Assembly (NCBI GenBank): GCA_030147335.1
Contig: JASKZZ010000536.1
Location: 1-6,829, forward strand
DNA: 6,829 nucleotides
Origin: Herpetosiphonaceae bacterium
Lineage (GTDB): Bacteria; Chloroflexota; Chloroflexia; Chloroflexales; Kallotenuaceae
Direction of reading: 5' to 3'
Shown: one piece after another, positions 6,260-6,829 of the stretch
Layout of the letters: every line of letters starts with the position of its first letter
Numbering within the stretch: position 1 is the first letter of the stretch
Notes under the pieces: generated by a model
Database searches by the model: none
Told to the model about the DNA's origin: nothing
Seen by the model: the letters and a program-made list of their open reading frames with translations, nothing else
Made by a program: the position numbers and the translations under genes

Positions 6260-6829
6260 ATGCGAATCTTTGTTGATAGCGCCGACCGTTCATTAGTTAG
6301 CGAGGCTCTAGCCTATGGCTATGTGTATGGAGTGACAACGAACCCGACGCTGCTGCGCCGAGCTAATATGCGAGCAACCGAGCTGCCGCAGCTGGTCCAG
6401 CATGTTATCGAGCATGGAGCACGGGAAGTGCATCTTCAAGTGTATAACGCCGATCAGCAGCAGATGGTTCGTGAAGCGCAAGTATTGGGCGAGATTGCAC
6501 CCGATCAGGTTGTTATCAAGATTCCAGCGACGCCAGCAGGGTATGTTGCGGCAGCTCAACTTACTTCACGCAGGGTTCGTGTGACGCTGACTGCGGTTTA
6601 TACACTACGTCAGGCATTGCTGGCGCACAGTATTGGAGCAAGCTATATTGCGGTCTACCTGGGTCGGATGCGTGACGATGGCCTGGATCCGTTTGCCGTT
6701 GTTGGGCAGATGCAAGCGCTGCTTACGGCGCAACGGTCGTCGATGGAGATTTTGGCGGCAAGCATTCGTGAGCCGTCGGAGCTTGAAACGCTTGGCCTGC
6801 TGGGTGTTGCCGCGGCTACCATTGCACCA
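6260..6829 (+). CDS. Transaldolase/fructose-6-phosphate-aldolase-like protein, 3' end cut by the window
   Basis: Class I aldolase of the small transaldolase subfamily (FSA/TalC/MipB), forming a Schiff base with a keto substrate. 190 codons are present with no stop; E. coli FSA is 220 residues, so about 30 are missing beyond the edge. By reading against E. coli FSA (shift of about two): MRIFVD with D6, GVTTNP (24-29), Q60 (FSA Q59), Schiff-base K87 in VVIKIP (FSA K85), T111 (FSA T109), Y133 and R136 in VYLGRM (FSA Y131, R134), and S168 in LAAS (FSA S166). Gln and Tyr at positions 60 and 133 are the FSA type; transaldolases have Glu and Phe there. Aldolase rather than transaldolase chemistry is therefore favoured, and R136/S168 suggest a phosphorylated partner. 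Only a weak AAAGG is visible 14 nt upstream. Substrate in this pathway is unknown. Confidence 0.85.
   Translation, partial: MRIFVDSADRSLVSEALAYGYVYGVTTNPTLLRRANMRATELPQLVQHVIEHGAREVHLQVYNADQQQMVREAQVLGEIAPDQVVIKIPATPAGYVAAAQLTSRRVRVTLTAVYTLRQALLAHSIGASYIAVYLGRMRDDGLDPFAVVGQMQALLTAQRSSMEILAASIREPSELETLGLLGVAAATIAP

Noticed and set aside
1..6829. CRISPR arrays, tRNA or rRNA genes, insertion sequences, phage genes
   Set aside because: No regularly spaced repeats, no cloverleaf-like segments and no transposase, integrase or phage protein motifs were seen.

Overview
The window holds one carbohydrate-use locus built around a divergent promoter region. Base composition is near balanced, genes are tightly packed with ATG starts and mostly clear AGGA-type ribosome binding sites, and the binding protein is a lipoprotein with an Ala/Gly/Gln-rich linker. 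This suggests a free-living bacterium with a lipoprotein-anchored ABC sugar importer. A Chloroflexota (Herpetosiphon/Chloroflexus-like) source is my best guess from the style of the proteins, but the sequence does not prove it.

Left part, minus strand (45-3669). Three genes of a ribose-type ABC importer run leftward in the order ATPase (two fused nucleotide-binding domains), permease, substrate-binding lipoprotein. Gaps are 43 and 81 nt; the second contains an imperfect hairpin. A possible further gene starts 22 nt beyond the binding protein and leaves the window at the left edge.

Middle (3670-4211). This 542-nt region has no convincing gene. It contains a good sigma70-like promoter for each direction and several short dyads placed where operators would sit: a 14-bp one at the predicted start of the transporter transcript, a 16-bp one over the -10 of the regulator promoter, and overlapping ones just before the regulator start codon. 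The transporter transcript would carry a leader of about 340 nt with inverted repeats.

Right part, plus strand (4212-6829). A LacI-family regulator is followed by a COG3618-type amidohydrolase (sugar-lactone hydrolase class, like L-fuconolactonase or L-rhamnonolactonase) and a small transaldolase/fructose-6-phosphate-aldolase-family protein that is cut by the right edge at 190 codons. The aldolase keeps the residues that distinguish aldolase-type from transaldolase-type members of the family.

Taken together: the importer brings in a monosaccharide or related compound, the LacI protein senses it or a derivative and probably represses both directions, and the lactonase and aldolase belong to the breakdown route. 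The actual sugar cannot be read from the sequence. The lactonase plus FSA-like aldolase pairing is the most unusual biochemical feature, and the operator-like dyads on both promoters are the most useful regulatory ones.
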